Shown here: positions 61,920-64,000 of the stretch, in pieces | Layout of the letters: every line of letters starts with the position of its first letter | Position numbering within the stretch: position 1 is the stretch's first letter | NCBI GenBank assembly: GCA_917880885.1 | Contig: OU862913.1 | Span: 27,847,286 to 27,911,285, forward strand | Origin: Limnephilus marmoratus | Taxonomy: Eukaryota; Arthropoda; Insecta; Trichoptera; Limnephilidae | Length of the DNA stretch: 64,000 bases | Reading direction: 5' to 3' | Program-made: the position numbers and the translations under genes | Notes under the pieces: generated by a model | What the model was told of the DNA's origin: nothing | Database searches by the model: none | The model's input: only the letters and a program-made list of their open reading frames with translations

Positions 61920-63212
61920 AAAACGGTACTAAAATCACAGAAATCACAGATTATGTAAACAACAATACTTATTCTATTGTATATATGTGTAATAAACACT
62001 TTTGTCACCTCACTTTTTTATCATTTCATATAAAAATATTTCATAAAAATTTTAAACGTGGAGCGCGGTGGAGCAAATTTGCACGGGTAAATATTTTTGT
62101 CAACTACACGACTGACAGCTGATTCCTGTTATGTATTTCCATAGACAACTTGATAGGGATGTGCAGCTTGATCTACTATCGACCTTTTACTTTTTGTTTT
62201 AGGGATGTAACTAAAACAATAACGGAGTTAGAACGATTTCTATGGAAACACACGCGCTGACGTATAAACACGCTTATTGTACTTGACTGCTGTCCTATTT
62301 TTAACGCTTATATCTACTTATGTTGCGGAGGGATTAATCTACATACCATAAATAGTAATAACAAAGAAACACATAATAGGTACCCACCATGAAATATACT
62401 TAATAATAGAGAACTCCAGTCCAATTTTTTTAATGAATAATGACCTTCTAACTTAAATAACTGCATTTTATTTTTATTTTTAGAGTTGGTTTTAATAGTT
62501 AAAATAATTGTCAAAGTTTTAATTTTTCAAAATCCCCTGAAAACCACCGAGTATGGTGAATTGTGTGACGTCATCACTCCTAAAAAGTTACTATAGCATC
62601 GGGCAATCAGCTGATCAACTGCCGCCCTTTTGAAATTCGGTGTTCGAAGTATTCTCCCTAGAAGTAGCATTACTATTTTTTTGTGCAGTAGTTTTGAATA
62701 TTTTCAATAATAGAGATAAACTAATAAGAGATACCTTTATTTTTTTAAACATTATTTAGGCCTAAATATGTTTCAATAAAGACAACAACTAAATCCCTAT
62801 AAACAGTATGTAAATAAACGAATAAATTAATAAGATGGCTTGTGTCACACCTACATTCCCATAAAATGATTTTACGGTCATGTCACGACACGAGGAACAG
62901 TGACGTCACCACTAAACATTTTAATAATAACAACATGACGGCGTGTTTCTAAGAACCGATGAAAAATGAACTTTTTAATAATTTTTTTAAAAACTCTGCG
63001 TTTAATATTATTAAATAAAAGTTATATATTCAGAATCAGCGTTTATTGGTCTATATGAACATATTTTTTTAAAGCCATAATATTTTTCACTGGAGTTCCG
63101 TAAATTGTTTTCACCACTTTAACTATTGTACTGGTTGTTTCTGTTTATAAATAAATAAATAAATACATATCATGCGATTCTAGAATATATCTTAGAATGG
63201 TTGTTTTTCAAC
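61920..63212. other. Intergenic DNA, nothing recognised
   Basis: The LTR element's TGTG target flank is followed by AT-rich sequence with several TGACGTCA-like words (62570, 62905). The frame 61898-62122 begins inside the LTR and has no known domain. A (TAAA)n run is at 63146-63164. Confidence 0.45.
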
Positions 63213-63895
63213 AGGGCGATACTGAGAGTAAATGCGACTCTTGAATGTGTTTCAAAAACATAGCTTTATTTGAATTAAATGAGAAATAATTCACATTAAT
63301 TAAATTTGAAAAATCACACATTTGATTTGAAACAGTGACCTCTGGGTTCGTAGTTGACCAAAAAATAATAAATTTGCTTTAGCATTTCATCAGGGCGATA
63401 CTGAGAGTAGATATCTCTCTTGAATGTGCCACAAATACACCATTTTAACTCTACATATTATAATTTAAAGTCCTCCGCCGCGTTTGTCTGTCTGTTCGCG
63501 ATAGACTCAAAAACTACTGAACAGATTTTCATGCGGTTTTCACCAATAGATAGAGTGATTCATGAGGAAGGTTTAGGTAGGTATATAATTTGTCAAGGTT
63601 TTGTATAAATTGGTTGAAATATATAATTAAAGGAGAATGTTTGTATGTGGTGGACGAGCGGGCTGGCAAGCGGGCGGTGTGGATTTGATTTGTATGCAAA
63701 TTAACAGATGGCGGCGTATTTCGTTAGCCACAGCAATTCGTGGCTAATTTGAATTAAATGTGAAATAATGCATATTAATTCAAATTTAAAAATTGCACAA
63801 TTGATTTGAAATAGTGACCTCGGTTTCATAGTCAATGAAACAATGGTAAATCTGCTATTGTTTTTACCAGGGCGATACTGAGATATATAAAATTG
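63213..63895. repeat. About 180-bp tandem satellite, three units, split by a Helitron
   Basis: CAGGGCGATACTGAGAGTA starts units at about 63213 and 63391, and CAGGGCGATACTGAGATA occurs at 63868. Between them ATTAATT, ATTTGATTTGAAACAGTGAC and ACCTCTGGGTTCGTAG recur (63745-63830 in the last unit). A Helitron fragment occupies 63450-63745. Confidence 0.8.
63450..63745 (+). mobile_element. Helitron inserted in satellite
   Basis: The 5' end is TCTACATATTATAATTTAAA with TTTTCATGCGGTTTTCACCA. The 3' hairpin GCCAC/GTGGC around AGCAATTC is intact, but the following GGGTCAGCTAG is lost. Confidence 0.75.
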
Positions 63896-64000
63896 CTAGT
63901 TTTCAATGAAAATATTAAAAAAAAAACAAAACCACTAACCTTTTAAACATTTTTCAAAATGTTTTTGCGTTTAAATATAACAATTCTATATGTGTTTTTT

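Noticed and set aside
61898..62122. Short cysteine-containing frame as a zinc-finger gene
   Set aside because: It begins inside the LTR and shows no spacing typical of a known finger.

Overview
This is an AT-rich animal nuclear window, almost certainly from an insect and most likely a moth or butterfly. The signs are a split gene with GT-AG introns, an insect-type CLIP-domain serine protease homologue, a crowd of Helitrons, TTAA- and TA-flanked DNA elements, Penelope and RTE-type retroelements, and a CsRn1-like Gypsy element. The order Lepidoptera is inferred from this mix of repeats and was not tested.

The only host gene I can support is on the minus strand. It runs from a TATA-like promoter near 49270 to a polyadenylation signal near 20745. 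Seven coding exons (49062-48867, 45513-45414, 42033-41725, 40371-40157, 38749-38565, 23054-22893, 20975-20799) join in phase to give 447 residues: signal peptide, CLIP-type cysteine domain, linker, and an S1 protease fold. His and Asp of the catalytic triad are kept, but the catalytic Ser is Gly (GDGGAP). It is therefore a non-catalytic serine protease homologue of the kind known as cofactors of prophenoloxidase activation. Its introns carry most of the window's mobile DNA.

Layout. 1-13.66 kb: edge repeats, a Helitron end, and a rearranged copy (A) of a large-TIR DNA transposon broken up by RTE, hAT-like, LINE, MITE and Penelope insertions. 13.7-20.7 kb: Helitrons, a TTAA-flanked piggyBac-like element, a LINE tail and a TTA-flanked MITE just beyond the gene's 3' end. 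20.8-49.1 kb: the SPH gene. Intron 6 is a 29-bp minisatellite. The 15.5-kb intron 5 holds LINE, hAT, Tc1/mariner and polypyrimidine repeats and a cleaner copy (B) of the large-TIR transposon. Intron 2 holds another TTAA element, and intron 1 a mariner nested three levels deep. 49.3-54.1 kb: Penelope, Helitron, MITE and SINE pieces. 54.14-61.92 kb: a Gypsy-type LTR retrotransposon with apparently identical LTRs and open gag and pol. 61.9-64 kb: unassigned DNA, then a tandem satellite interrupted by a Helitron.

The most unusual items are: (i) the large-TIR transposon family, whose decayed gene joins a PIN/XPG-like nuclease (DDAD and TGCDTTSA motifs) to a cysteine-rich tail; (ii) minimal hammerhead ribozyme cores with palindromic stem III, one of them in a Penelope-like element; (iii) a SINE-like family sharing a terminal hairpin tail with a LINE; and (iv) a roughly 340-bp element built from repeated copies of a 14-bp motif, ACTAATATCTACAG.
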